In this document: positions 36,907-46,400 of the stretch, one piece after another
Numbering within the stretch: the first letter of the stretch is position 1
Layout of the letters: each line of letters begins with the position of its first letter
Assembly (NCBI RefSeq): GCF_010983895.1
Contig: NZ_CP048836.1
Coordinates: 4,030,001-4,094,000 of the forward strand
Direction of reading: 5' to 3'
Length of the DNA: 64,000 bases
Origin: Nitrogeniibacter mangrovi
GTDB lineage: Bacteria > Pseudomonadota > Gammaproteobacteria > Burkholderiales > Rhodocyclaceae
Notes under the pieces: model-generated
Databases searched by the model: none
What the model saw: only the letters and a program-made list of their open reading frames with translations
Told to the model about the DNA's origin: nothing
Translations under genes and position numbers: made by a program

Positions 36907-37173
36907 ATGCGCAGCGTTCAATACGACGTCGGTGACCTGGTGTTCGCCGCCAGCGACATTCTCAACGATGGCGGCCTGCCCGGGGTGGACGAGGCGGGGC
37001 TCATTGCCGCGGCCGGCACCCGGGGCGTGGTGGTGCAGTTCGGTCATGCCGAGCTGGACCCGAGCCGGGAGATCTACCTGGTGCGCTTCGAGACCGGCCC
37101 CGACGACACCCTGGGCCACCCGGTGGGCGTGCTGCCCGAAGAGCTCACCCAAGCGGTCCCGGGCGGGCACTGA
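36907..37173 (+). CDS. nifZ: Nitrogen fixation protein NifZ
   Basis: An 88-residue NifZ-domain protein: YDVGDLVFAASDILNDGG, AGTRGVVVQFGHAELDP, EIYLVRFE. NifZ helps form the second P-cluster of the MoFe protein. It is shorter than the ~150-residue NifZ of Azotobacter and consists of the core domain only. It lies between the ferredoxin and nifF with short gaps. Confidence 0.9.
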   Translation: MRSVQYDVGDLVFAASDILNDGGLPGVDEAGLIAAAGTRGVVVQFGHAELDPSREIYLVRFETGPDDTLGHPVGVLPEELTQAVPGGH

Positions 37174-37176
37174 GCC

Positions 37177-37737
37177 ATGACCAGGCTCGGCATCTTCTTC
37201 GGCACCGAGACCGGGCGCACCCGGCGGCTCGCCAAGCAGATCGCGCAGCGACTGGCCGACGATCACGGCGTGCCGGTCGACACGCCCGCCAACATCGGCC
37301 GCACCTCGGTGGACGACTTCCTTGCCTGCGACGCCTTCATCCTCGGCACGCCGACCCTCGGCGAAGGGGAACTGCCGGGGCTGGACACCGGGCTGGCGCA
37401 ACCGAGCTGGGCGGAGTTTCTGCCCGGGCTGCCGGCCGGCGCGCTGACGGGCAAGACGGTGGCCATTTTCGGCCTGGGCGATCAGGAGAAGTATCCGGAG
37501 CACTTCGTGGACGCCATCGGCCTGCTGTACGACGCACTCACCGCCCTGGGTGCCCGCGCGGTGGGCCGCTGGCCGACGGCCGGCTACACCTTCACCGGAT
37601 CGGTCGCGGTGGACGGCGACGACTTCCTCGGCCTGGCCATCGACCCGCATGCCCAGGCCGGCCAGACCGACGCGCGCGTCGACGCGTGGCTGGCCCGGGT
37701 GGTCCCCGAACTGGTCAACGTGAAGGAGGGGGTATGA
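37177..37737 (+). CDS. nifF: Nitrogenase-reducing flavodoxin NifF
   Basis: A 186-residue long-chain flavodoxin. FMN-phosphate loop FFGTETGRTRRLAK (about residues 7-20), first aromatic loop GTPTLGEGELPG, and FGLGDQEKYPEHFVDAIG. The extra C-terminal loop (GYTFTGSVAVDGDDFLGLAID) marks the NifF type. It donates electrons to NifH. It starts three bases after the nifZ stop. Confidence 0.95.
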   Translation: MTRLGIFFGTETGRTRRLAKQIAQRLADDHGVPVDTPANIGRTSVDDFLACDAFILGTPTLGEGELPGLDTGLAQPSWAEFLPGLPAGALTGKTVAIFGLGDQEKYPEHFVDAIGLLYDALTALGARAVGRWPTAGYTFTGSVAVDGDDFLGLAIDPHAQAGQTDARVDAWLARVVPELVNVKEGV

Positions 37738-38033
37738 ACGCGAATCCGTGGTCGCTGAAGAAGCACAACCAGCTGCGCCGCCTGCTGGTCAGCCTGAACG
37801 AACGCGCCGGCGATGTGTGCGAGGTGGTCTCGGACGACGATCCGCACACCGTGACCCTGCGCCATGCCGACCTGCGCCGGCTGCGCGCCCGCGTGTATCT
37901 GCACGCCCAGCCGCGCGGCACCTACGGCATCGCCTTCGAGTTCCCCTCGCCGGTCCCCCAGGTGCTGGCGCGCCAGGAATTCCTCAGCCTGCCGGCGGCG
38001 GTGCGCTGCCTGAGCGCGCACTTCGCCGCGTGA
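37734..38033 (+). CDS. Unknown small protein coupled to nifF
   Basis: A 99-residue basic protein that I do not recognise. It overlaps the nifF stop by ATGA and has AAGGAGG upstream, so it belongs to the nif transcript. Segments: PWSLKKHNQLRRLLVSLNERAG, HTVTLRHADLRRLRARVYL, GTYGIAFEFPSP. No cysteine cluster or membrane segment. Its stop directly abuts the convergent molbindin gene. Confidence 0.75.
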   Translation: MNANPWSLKKHNQLRRLLVSLNERAGDVCEVVSDDDPHTVTLRHADLRRLRARVYLHAQPRGTYGIAFEFPSPVPQVLARQEFLSLPAAVRCLSAHFAA

Positions 38034-38489
38034 TCAGCCCTCGAGGCGGGCGAGCAGCACATGGCTGGCCTTGATCAGCGCGCAGGCCGGCATCCCGGGC
38101 GTCAGGCCCAGCGCGAGCGCCGCCTCGCGCGAGACCACCGCGCACACCTGCGTGCCGCCCGGCAGCGCGAGCACCACCTCGGTGTTCACCCGCCCGGCCT
38201 CGATCTGCTCGACGACGCCGTAGAGCCGGTTGCGGGCGGAAAAGCCGGTGGCCAGGCCGGGGCCGTCGGGCAGCGCTGCGTCGTCGCGCGCCAGCACCAC
38301 CCAGGGCGCCTTGACGATGGCCAGCACCGGCGTGCCATCGCCCAGCCCGAGCGCATCGACGCTGGCGGTGGTCACCACCGCGACGAGGCGATCGCCCTCC
38401 CGGGTGTCGACCACCACCTCGGTATTGACCGGGCCGCGGGTGAGCGCCTGGACATGGCCATCGAACTGGTTGCGCGCGCTGATCTTCAT
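38034..38489 (-). CDS. modG: Tandem Mop-domain molybdate-binding protein (ModG-like molbindin)
   Basis: A 151-residue cytosolic protein with two Mop/TOBE domains. Each begins SARNQFDGHV or SARNRLYGVV, and each ends with a helix-strand segment (LAIVKAPWVVLAR; ALIKASHVLLARL). Molbindins store or buffer molybdate/tungstate. The gene is divergent from modE and has a ModE-like palindrome 38 bases before its start. Confidence 0.92.
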   Translation of the reverse strand: MKISARNQFDGHVQALTRGPVNTEVVVDTREGDRLVAVVTTASVDALGLGDGTPVLAIVKAPWVVLARDDAALPDGPGLATGFSARNRLYGVVEQIEAGRVNTEVVLALPGGTQVCAVVSREAALALGLTPGMPACALIKASHVLLARLEG

Positions 38490-38526
38490 GACGTCTCCGG
38501 CCTCCTCCCGAGCCTGGCCCGTTTTT

Positions 38527-38550
38527 CGCTATATGCTATACCACACAGCG
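38527..38550 (-). promoter_or_regulatory. Putative ModE operator upstream of modG
   Basis: A 24-base imperfect palindrome with arms CGCTATATG and ACACAGCG, the same length and outer bases as the clearer site near modE. Likely a weaker or degenerate ModE site. Confidence 0.55.
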
Positions 38551-38646
38551 ATTCCGTGCCGACGACCGGAACCTCGGCCTGGACTATGCCCAATATATTC
38601 AGGCATTCATGGCATTCCAAGGCAATCCGGGCAACACCATCGCATT

Positions 38647-38670
38647 CGTTATATAGTCGACACCATAACG
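38647..38670 (+). promoter_or_regulatory. ModE operator upstream of modE
   Basis: CGTTATATA (38647-38655) and CATAACG (38664-38670) match the known ModE palindrome CGTTATATA-N-TATAACG. The position just before the gene suggests autoregulation and molybdate-dependent control of modA-modC. Confidence 0.8.
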
Positions 38671-38686
38671 TATGAGAGCCGACAAA

Positions 38687-39505
38687 ATGGATCAACACCG
38701 ACATGCCCTGCGCGGCCGCCTGGAACTGGATACCGGCGTCGGCCAGTTTCTCGGCGACACCCGCATCCGCCTGCTCGAGGCCATCGAGGCCCATGGCTCG
38801 ATCTCGCAGGCCGCCAAGGCGGTGCCCATGTCCTACAAGGCGGCGTGGGATGCGATCGACGCCATGAACAATCTCGCCGAGGCGCCCCTGGTGGTGCGCG
38901 CCACCGGCGGGCGCAACGGCGGCGGTACCCGACTGACCGATCACGGCCGCCGCACCGTGGCGCTCTACCGCGCCCTCGACGACGAGTACCAGGCGGCGCT
39001 CGCCCGCCTGACCGAACGGCTCGGCGAGGCCGAGGCCCAGGACGTGGACCAGTTCCGCCTGCTGCTGCGTCGCCTGAGCATGAAGACCAGCGCGCGCAAC
39101 CAGTTCGCCGGCACCGTGGTCGGGCTGGTGGAAGGCGAGGTGGACTTCGAGGTGCAGATCCGCCTCGACGCGCACACCGAGGTGGTTGCGGTGATCACCG
39201 GCGAGTCGGCCGAAGCGCTGGGCCTGCACATCGGCGGCGACATCACCGCACTGGTCAAGTCGTCCTCGGTGCTGCTGCTCACCGACCGGCGCCTGCGCAC
39301 CAGTGCCCGCAATCATCTCTGGGGTGAGGTGACGCGCATCCACGCCGGGCCGGTCAACGCCGAAGTGACCCTCGCCCTGCCCGGCGGGCGCAGCGTGTGC
39401 GCGGTGATCACCCACGACAGCGTCGCCAAACTCGGCCTCCAGGTCGGCCAGCCGGCCTGCGCGGTGTTCAAGGCCTCGGCCGTCATCCTCTGCCAGAACC
39501 ACTGA
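38687..39505 (+). CDS. modE: Molybdate-responsive regulator ModE
   Basis: A 272-residue ModE. Winged HTH in the first ~110 residues (LLEAIEAHGSISQAAKAVPMSYKAAWDAID; GGRNGGGTRLTDHGR). Then two Mop domains, starting TSARNQFAGTVVGLVEGEV and TSARNHLWGEVTRI, that bind molybdate. It represses high-affinity uptake when molybdate is sufficient. The ATG at 38687 is preferred over 38672 because GAGAG lies eight bases upstream and the operator abuts the earlier ATG. Confidence 0.95.
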   Translation: MDQHRHALRGRLELDTGVGQFLGDTRIRLLEAIEAHGSISQAAKAVPMSYKAAWDAIDAMNNLAEAPLVVRATGGRNGGGTRLTDHGRRTVALYRALDDEYQAALARLTERLGEAEAQDVDQFRLLLRRLSMKTSARNQFAGTVVGLVEGEVDFEVQIRLDAHTEVVAVITGESAEALGLHIGGDITALVKSSSVLLLTDRRLRTSARNHLWGEVTRIHAGPVNAEVTLALPGGRSVCAVITHDSVAKLGLQVGQPACAVFKASAVILCQNH

Positions 39506-40276
<771 letters not shown>

Positions 40277-40300
40277 CGCCCCCCCACCCGGCGCCCGACC

Positions 40301-41161
40301 ATGAACCCCTACACCCTGCCCGACACCGAACTGGAACGCCTGCTCCACGAGGACACCCCCCAGGGCGACGCGACCACCTTCGCCCTGGGCATCGGCGCGC
40401 GGCCGGCGCGCATGGTGTTCCGCGCCCGCGACCCCATGACGGTGTGCGGCAGCGAAGAGGCCGCCGCCATGGGGCGGCTGCGCGGTCTGCGCGTGGACCT
40501 GCACGCGCCGAGCGGCACCCGCGCCGCGCCGCGCGAGCCGCTGGTGAGCTTCACCGGGCCGGCGGCCGGCATCCATGCGGTGTGGAAGAGCGCGCAGACG
40601 CTCATGGAATACCTCTCCGGCATCGCCACCGGTGCCGCCGAGCTGGTGGCCGCCGCCCGCGCGGGGCACCCGGACTGCGCGGTGGTGTGCACCCGCAAGA
40701 GCTTTCCCGGCACCAAGGCGGCAAGCGTCAAGGCGGTGCTGGCCGGCGGCGCGGGCGCCCACCGGCTGAGCCTGTCGGAGACGCTGCTGGTGTTCGAGGA
40801 ACATCGCCGGCTCGTGGACGCGGCGCCGGCCGACTGCGTGGCGCGCCTGCGCCGGCGCTGGCCCGAGCGACCCGTGGTGGTGGAGGTGGCCGACCATGCC
40901 GAGGCGCTGCGGTGGATCGCCGCCGGCGCCGACGTGATCCAGCTGGAGAAGTGGTCGGTCGCCGCCGTGGCCGGCCTGCGCGCCGCGCTGCGCGAGCACC
41001 CGCACCCGCCGCGGCTCGCTGCCGCCGGCGGCATCCACGCCGGCAACGCCGCCGACTATGCCCGCGCCGGCGCCGACCTCCTGGTCACCAGCGCCCCCTA
41101 TTTCGCCCCGCCGCGCGACGTGGCGGTCTCCATCACCCGCGACAGCGGAGCCGACCCATGA
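40301..41161 (+). CDS. modD: Molybdenum transport protein ModD (nicotinate-nucleotide pyrophosphorylase-like)
   Basis: A 286-residue protein of the NadC-like fold: EDTPQGDATTFALGIG, TLMEYLSGIATGAAELV, VVCTRKSFPGTKAASVKAV and ADVIQLEKWSVAAV. It is related to quinolinate phosphoribosyltransferase but found in mod operons as ModD. Its exact role in Mo uptake or cofactor use is not known. The stop overlaps the next gene by ATGA. Confidence 0.92.
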   Translation: MNPYTLPDTELERLLHEDTPQGDATTFALGIGARPARMVFRARDPMTVCGSEEAAAMGRLRGLRVDLHAPSGTRAAPREPLVSFTGPAAGIHAVWKSAQTLMEYLSGIATGAAELVAAARAGHPDCAVVCTRKSFPGTKAASVKAVLAGGAGAHRLSLSETLLVFEEHRRLVDAAPADCVARLRRRWPERPVVVEVADHAEALRWIAAGADVIQLEKWSVAAVAGLRAALREHPHPPRLAAAGGIHAGNAADYARAGADLLVTSAPYFAPPRDVAVSITRDSGADP

Positions 41162-41550
41162 AAATCGCCATCGCCACCCAGCGCTTCGAGGCCGTGCGCG
41201 GCCACATCGGCAAGGCCACCGACTGGCTGCTGTACGACCTGAGCGACCACCACAGCAGCCGGCTGCTGCCCGCGCCCACCCGCGTCACCCTGGCACGCGA
41301 CCAGATCTTCCACGTGTTCGAGGACGACCGCCCCCATCCGCTCGACGGCGTCGACCTCATCGTCGGCGCCAGCGCCGGGGATAGCTTCATCCGCCACATG
41401 CGGCGGCGCGGCGCCCAGGTGCTGCTCACCGCCGAGGCCGACCCGACCCTGGCGCTCACCCGCATCCTCGCCGGCGAGGCACTGCCCGGCCCGGGCTTCG
41501 ACATCACCACCACGCTGTGTAAAGTACGGGACCTGTTCTCCAGACACTGA
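41158..41550 (+). CDS. NifX/NifB-type Fe-Mo cofactor-binding domain protein in the mod operon
   Basis: A 130-residue protein of the dinitrogenase iron-molybdenum cofactor-binding fold: [53 protein letters not shown]. It is coupled to modD (ATGA). Such proteins bind Fe-S or Mo-containing cofactors; placed between modD and modB, it may link molybdate import to cofactor assembly. That link is inference. Confidence 0.87.
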   Translation: MKIAIATQRFEAVRGHIGKATDWLLYDLSDHHSSRLLPAPTRVTLARDQIFHVFEDDRPHPLDGVDLIVGASAGDSFIRHMRRRGAQVLLTAEADPTLALTRILAGEALPGPGFDITTTLCKVRDLFSRH

Positions 41551-41567
41551 CCCCGCCCCCATCGACC

Positions 41568-42236
41568 GTGCACGCCGACGATCTCGCCGCCATCTGGCTG
41601 ACCCTGAAACTGGCCACCGTGGTCACGGTGCTGCTGCTCATCGTCGGCACCCCCATCGCCTGGTGGCTGGCACGCACCCGGTCGATCTTCAAGGGCGCCA
41701 TCGGCGCCGTGGTGGCGCTGCCGCTGGTGCTGCCGCCCACGGTGCTGGGCTTCTACCTGCTCATCACCCTCGGGCCCCACGGCCCCGTCGGCCGACTCAC
41801 CGAGTCGCTCGGCCTCGGGGTGCTGCCGTTCACCTTTCCCGGGCTGGTGGTCGCCTCGGTCATCTACTCGCTGCCCTTCGTGGTGCAGCCGATCCAGAAC
41901 GCCTTCGAGGCCATCGGCGAGCGCCCGCTGGAGGCGGCGGCCACCCTGCGCGCCGGCCCGTGGGATGCGTTCTGGTCGGTGGCCGTGCCGCTCGCCCGCC
42001 CCGGCTTCATCACCGGCGCCATCCTCGGCTTCGCCCACACCGTGGGCGAATTCGGCGTGGTGCTGATGATCGGCGGCAACATTCCGGAGAAGACCCGGGT
42101 GGTGTCGGTGCAGATCTACGATCATGTGGAAGCGCTGGAGTACGCCCAGGCCCACTGGCTGGCCGGCGCCATGGTGGTGTTCAGCTTCCTGGTGCTGATG
42201 GCGCTGTACACCCTCAACCGGGGCCGGCCACGATGA
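41568..42236 (+). CDS. modB: Molybdate ABC transporter permease ModB
   Basis: A 222-residue permease with about five helices. The EAA loop ([23 protein letters not shown]) contacts ModC. Other motifs are [17 protein letters not shown] and [20 protein letters not shown]. Starts with GTG at 41568; the stop overlaps modC by ATGA. Confidence 0.95.
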   Translation: MHADDLAAIWLTLKLATVVTVLLLIVGTPIAWWLARTRSIFKGAIGAVVALPLVLPPTVLGFYLLITLGPHGPVGRLTESLGLGVLPFTFPGLVVASVIYSLPFVVQPIQNAFEAIGERPLEAAATLRAGPWDAFWSVAVPLARPGFITGAILGFAHTVGEFGVVLMIGGNIPEKTRVVSVQIYDHVEALEYAQAHWLAGAMVVFSFLVLMALYTLNRGRPR

Positions 42237-43306
42237 GCGCCGGCATCCAGGCGCGATTCCGCATCGATCGTGGCGCGTTCTGCCTCGACGTCGATCTGGC
42301 GCTGCCCGATCGCGGCGTGAGCGTGCTGTTCGGCCACTCCGGCTCGGGCAAGACCACCATTCTGCGCGCCATGGCCGGGCTGGAGCGGGCACCCGGCGGC
42401 CACTTCGCCATCGGCGAGACGGTGTGGCAGGACGCCGACCGGTTCACCCCCGTGCATGAACGCGAGATCGGCGTGGTGTTCCAGGAGGCGACGCTGTTCC
42501 CCCACCTGAACGTGCGCCGCAATCTCGAGTTCGGCCTGCGCCGCGTACCGGCGGGCACCCGCTGCCACCGGCTCAAGGACGTGGCCGAGATGCTCGGCAT
42601 CGCGCACCTGCTCGATCGCCCCCCGGGGCAGCTGTCCGGCGGCGAACGCCAGCGCGCGGCCATCGCCCGGGCGCTGCTCAACACGCCGCGCATCCTGCTC
42701 ATGGACGAACCGCTGGCGGCGCTCGATCTCAAGCGCAAGCGCGAGATCCTGCCCTATCTGGAACGCATGCACCGGGAGCTGTCGATTCCGGTCATCTACG
42801 TGAGCCACTCCCCCGAGGAGGTGGCCCGTCTGGCCGATCACCTGGTGCTGCTCGACGAAGGCCGCGCGATCGCCAGCGGCACGCTCAACACGGTGCTCTC
42901 GCGCATCGACCTGCCGGCGGCCTTCGCCGGCGACGCGGGGGTGGTGCTCGACACCGTCATCGACGGCCAGGAGGAAGACCACATCACCCGCCTGCGCTTC
43001 CCCGGCGGCGTCATCCGCGTGGCCCAGCGCGCCGAGCCGGTCGGCACCCCCTTGCGTTGCCGGGTGCATGCCCGCAACGTGAGCCTGGCGCTGGTCCCCC
43101 AGCCGCAGACCTCGATCCTCAACTGCGTGAGCGCGCTGGTGGTGGACCTCGCCCCCACCGACACGCCGGGGCAGATGCTGGTGCGCCTCGACTGCGCCGG
43201 CGAGCCTCTGCTGGCGCGCATCACCGAACGCTCGGTGCGCAAGCTCGAGATCCGCCCCGGCCTGGCCGTGCGCGCGCAGATCAAGTCGGTGGCGCTGCTC
43301 GACTGA
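42233..43306 (+). CDS. modC: Molybdate ABC transporter ATP-binding protein ModC
   Basis: A 357-residue ABC ATPase: Walker [10 protein letters not shown] (34-42), Q-loop [11 protein letters not shown], signature [16 protein letters not shown], Walker [13 protein letters not shown] and H-loop YVSHS. The C-terminal ~70 residues are a Mop/TOBE domain ([17 protein letters not shown]) for molybdate-dependent inhibition. Last gene of the mod operon. Confidence 0.96.
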   Translation: MSAGIQARFRIDRGAFCLDVDLALPDRGVSVLFGHSGSGKTTILRAMAGLERAPGGHFAIGETVWQDADRFTPVHEREIGVVFQEATLFPHLNVRRNLEFGLRRVPAGTRCHRLKDVAEMLGIAHLLDRPPGQLSGGERQRAAIARALLNTPRILLMDEPLAALDLKRKREILPYLERMHRELSIPVIYVSHSPEEVARLADHLVLLDEGRAIASGTLNTVLSRIDLPAAFAGDAGVVLDTVIDGQEEDHITRLRFPGGVIRVAQRAEPVGTPLRCRVHARNVSLALVPQPQTSILNCVSALVVDLAPTDTPGQMLVRLDCAGEPLLARITERSVRKLEIRPGLAVRAQIKSVALLD

Positions 43307-43347
43307 GCGCCCCGGTCAGCGGCCCTTCACCACGGTCACGCGGCGGC

Positions 43348-43947
43348 CTACGGCGCGGTGGCGCGGTAGCTGGGCCGCGCCTTCATGCGCGCGAACCAGT
43401 CCTGCAGATTGACGAACCGGTCCGGGATGGCGACGCCGTAGGCCTCGGCCAGTCCGAAGCGGGCGGTCAGGGCGCATTCGGGGAAGGAATAGCGATCCGC
43501 GAAGAAGTCCCGATCACCGAGTTGCTCCGACAGATAGCGCAGCGCCTTTTCGAACGCCAGGGTCCCGGCCTGGATCCGCGCCGGGTCCCACTCGGCTTCC
43601 GGCTTGTCGCGCTTCTCGAAGATCACCTCGCGCAGGGCCGGGCCGATCACGCCGTCGACGTAGACATTGAGCTGGCGCGGCTGGATCCGGTCGGCAGGGT
43701 TCGCGGGCAGCAGCCGGCCGCTGATGTCGGCGAGGTATTCCAGGATCACGTTGGATTCGTGGATGACATGGTCGCCGGCCAGCAGCACCGGGACCGTCTT
43801 GCGGGGGGTCAGCGCCTGCCAGAGTGGGCGATGCACGGGCGAGCGCGAGTCGATCCGCTCGGCCGCCATGCCGCATTCGTGCAGCGCGAGGCGGACCTTC
43901 CAGCAGAAGGGGCATTCGGGTTTGTCGTAGAGCTTCAGCAAAGACAT
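43348..43947 (-). CDS. Glutathione S-transferase/glutaredoxin-like protein
   Basis: A 199-residue GST with a glutaredoxin-type active site CPFC (DKPECPFCWKVRLALHE), TPRKTVPVLLAGDHVIHESNVI and a helical C-domain. The CPFC pair suggests thiol-transferase activity. It may form a unit with the isomerase-like gene at 44003 on the same strand. Confidence 0.88.
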   Translation of the reverse strand: MSLLKLYDKPECPFCWKVRLALHECGMAAERIDSRSPVHRPLWQALTPRKTVPVLLAGDHVIHESNVILEYLADISGRLLPANPADRIQPRQLNVYVDGVIGPALREVIFEKRDKPEAEWDPARIQAGTLAFEKALRYLSEQLGDRDFFADRYSFPECALTARFGLAEAYGVAIPDRFVNLQDWFARMKARPSYRATAP

Positions 43948-44002
43948 GACGGCTCCCCGCGCGGCCGGGTGGCCGACGCTTGTCCACGTTCCAAAGGTGG
44001 GC

Positions 44003-44596
44003 TCAGAGACGCGCGGCGCGCCGCTCGCGCAGTGCGTCGAGGACGAAATCGATGCGGTCCTGCCCCCAGAAGATCTCCTCGTCGATCACGAAGGTGGGCA
44101 CGCCTATCACGCTCAGCTCGGCGGCTTCGGCGGCGTTGCGTTCGAGCTGCGCCAGCAGGGCATCGTCGCGGATCGCGGCGGCCAGCGCCTCGCGCGCCAG
44201 GCCGATGCGCTCGCCCACCTCGAGCAGCACCTCGGTATCGCCGATGTCCCGGCCATGCGCCCACTCGGCGCGCATCACCTCGACGATGTAGGGGCGCAGC
44301 AGCCCCTCGCGCTCGGCCAGCAGGGAGCCGGCGCCGGCCCGCGTCGGATCGGTGGTGACCGGCGGCGGGTTGACCGGAATCCCCATGCGGCGGGCGAAGC
44401 GGGCCACATCCTGGCGCGCCAGCGGCATCTTGCTCTTGGCCCGGTCCGGGGAAGAGCGCAGGTGCCATCCCCCCACGGGCCGCCACAGCAGGCGCACGTC
44501 GTAGTCGTCGACGATGGGCCAGAGCTTCTTGCTGGCGAGGTAACAGTAGGGGCTGCGGAAGTTGAAGAACAGCTTCACTTCAACGGGATCGGGCAT
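44003..44596 (-). CDS. 2-hydroxychromene-2-carboxylate isomerase family (DsbA-like) protein
   Basis: A 197-residue thioredoxin-fold protein of the HCCA isomerase/kappa-GST family: LFFNFRSPYCYLASKKL with the catalytic Ser, LLWRPVGGWHL, and VIGVPTFVIDEEIFWGQDRIDFV. These glutathione-dependent isomerases act in aromatic breakdown. Divergent from the LysR gene at 44711, with a palindrome between, so likely its target. Confidence 0.9.
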   Translation of the reverse strand: MPDPVEVKLFFNFRSPYCYLASKKLWPIVDDYDVRLLWRPVGGWHLRSSPDRAKSKMPLARQDVARFARRMGIPVNPPPVTTDPTRAGAGSLLAEREGLLRPYIVEVMRAEWAHGRDIGDTEVLLEVGERIGLAREALAAAIRDDALLAQLERNAAEAAELSVIGVPTFVIDEEIFWGQDRIDFVLDALRERRAARL

Positions 44597-44676
44597 GGCG
44601 TGCTCCCAGCGGATCGATTGCCTGTCAGCCTACCCCCTGTGCTACTTTGGAATAAACAACCAAACAGGCAAAGGAT

Positions 44677-44695
44677 CTGTGAATACAATTCACAG
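44677..44695. promoter_or_regulatory. Palindromic operator between LysR gene and HCCA isomerase gene
   Basis: CTGTGAAT-ACA-ATTCACAG, a perfect 19-base palindrome 15 bases before the LysR start. It fits a LysR T-N11-A site and lies in the divergent promoter region. Confidence 0.7.
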
Positions 44696-44710
44696 AATGG
44701 GAGGGGCGAG

Positions 44711-45610
44711 GTGGACAAGTGGACCGAGATGCAGGTGTTCGTGGAGTCCGTCCGCCAGGGCAGCTTTTCCGCCGCCGGACGTCACCTGGATCTGTCACCC
44801 TCGGCGATCAGCAAGCTGCTGTCGCGGCTCGAATCCAGACTGGGCGTGCGCCTGATCAACCGCACCACGCGCGCGCTGCACCTGACCGAGGCCGGCGAGC
44901 GCTACTACCCGCGCTGCCTCGAGATCCTGGCCGACATCGAGGACGCCGAGAACGCCCTGACCGGCTTCGTGCAGGCGCCGGCCGGCACCCTGCGGATCAA
45001 CAGCACCCCCGGGTTCGCCAAGCACCAGCTGCTGCCGCTGATGCCGGCGTTCCAGGCCCGCTATCCGCGCGTGACCCTGGAGTTCCAGCTCACCGGGCAG
45101 GCGGTGGACCTGGTGGCCGAAGGCGTGGACCTGGCGATCCGGCTGGGGGAGCTCCAGGACACCAGCCTGGTCGGCCGCAAGCTGGGGCAGAGCCGGCGCG
45201 TGGTCTGCGCCAGCCCGGGCTACCTGGCGACCCACGGGCGACCGCTGACACCGTCCGACCTGTTGCAGCACGAGTGCCTGCGCCTGTCCACCAGCGAGGT
45301 CTTCAACCGGTGGCAGTTCACCAGCGCCGCGGGGACCGAAACCGTCGAGGCCCAAGGCACCTTCGTGACCGACAACGTGGACGCATTGCATGAATACGCC
45401 CTGCTCGGCGGCGGCATCGCGCGGCTGTCGATGTTCATGGTGGCGCGGGACATCGAGGCCGGCCGTCTGGTGCCGCTGCTGACCGACTACGGCATCGAGA
45501 AGCAGCTGATCCACGCGGTGTATCCCCACCGCAAGCACCTGCCGGCCAAGGTCCGGGCGCTGCTGGACTACCTGACCGGGCAGTTCTCGGCGCAGCCGCG
45601 CTGGGGCTAG
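44711..45610 (+). CDS. LysR-family transcriptional regulator
   Basis: A 299-residue LysR regulator: MQVFVESVRQGSFSAAGRHLDLSPSA is its HTH region, LINRTTRALHLTEAGERYY completes the winged domain, and VDLVAEGVDLAIRLGEL lies in the effector domain. It starts with GTG at 44711, preceded by GGGAGGGG. It probably controls the divergent isomerase/GST genes. Confidence 0.92.
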   Translation: MDKWTEMQVFVESVRQGSFSAAGRHLDLSPSAISKLLSRLESRLGVRLINRTTRALHLTEAGERYYPRCLEILADIEDAENALTGFVQAPAGTLRINSTPGFAKHQLLPLMPAFQARYPRVTLEFQLTGQAVDLVAEGVDLAIRLGELQDTSLVGRKLGQSRRVVCASPGYLATHGRPLTPSDLLQHECLRLSTSEVFNRWQFTSAAGTETVEAQGTFVTDNVDALHEYALLGGGIARLSMFMVARDIEAGRLVPLLTDYGIEKQLIHAVYPHRKHLPAKVRALLDYLTGQFSAQPRWG

Positions 45611-45729
45611 GGCTGTGTTCTCAATGCGCCTGTGGATCGCACCGCCGCCAACACCCGGCAACAAATCGGAGCGAACGCCGCCACGTCGTCCCCGCTCCAA
45701 TGCACAAGGTCTGACGAAGGAGTCGCGCC

Positions 45730-46365
45730 ATGCTGCACATCGCCATCGTCGACGATCATGAGATCGTGCGGACGGGGATTCGCGAGATGCTCGCGGACGA
45801 ACTGGACATCCGGGTGGCGTTCGAGGCCGACTCGGGCGAGGCGGCGCTCGACCAGCTGCGCGACACCCCCTGCGACGTGTTGCTGCTCGATCTCGCCCTG
45901 TCCGGCTGCAGTGGCGGCGAGGTGTTGCGCGTGGTGCGCCAGCGCTTCGACACGGTGCGCGTGCTGGTGTTGAGCACCTTTCCGGAAGAACGCTATGCCC
46001 CGGCGATGATTCGCCATGGTGCCGACGGCTATCTGTGCAAGGAGTGCGACCGCGACGAGCTGATCGGGGCGATCCGGACCATTGCCCAGGGGCGCCGTTA
46101 TATCTCGCCGCGCACCGCGGAACTGCTCGCCGGCGAGTTGGCCGGCGATGCGCCGCGGCTGCGCCACAGCCAGCTCTCGGAGCGCGAGCTGGAGGTGTTT
46201 CTGCGCCTGGCGCGCGGCGAATCGGTCTCGGACATCGGCGAGGCGCTGAACCTGAGCATCAAGACCGTCAGCACCTACCGCACCCGCGTGCTCGACAAGC
46301 TGGCGGTATCGAGCAACGCGGAACTGGCCACCTACGCCATCCACCATGGCCTGATCATCGGTTGA
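45730..46365 (+). CDS. NarL/LuxR-type response regulator
   Basis: A 211-residue response regulator. Receiver with acidic pocket D8/D9 and phospho-acceptor D54 (VLLLDLALSG), and the conserved Lys in GYLCKE. LuxR-type HTH at about residues 145-208 (LSERELEVFLRLARGESVSDIGEAL, SIKTVSTYRTRVLDKL). Convergent with the sensor kinase at 46401-47771, which is its probable partner. Confidence 0.93.
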   Translation: MLHIAIVDDHEIVRTGIREMLADELDIRVAFEADSGEAALDQLRDTPCDVLLLDLALSGCSGGEVLRVVRQRFDTVRVLVLSTFPEERYAPAMIRHGADGYLCKECDRDELIGAIRTIAQGRRYISPRTAELLAGELAGDAPRLRHSQLSERELEVFLRLARGESVSDIGEALNLSIKTVSTYRTRVLDKLAVSSNAELATYAIHHGLIIG

Positions 46366-46400
46366 ATGCAGCCCCCGCGGCGTGTTCCGGGGGGCACCGA

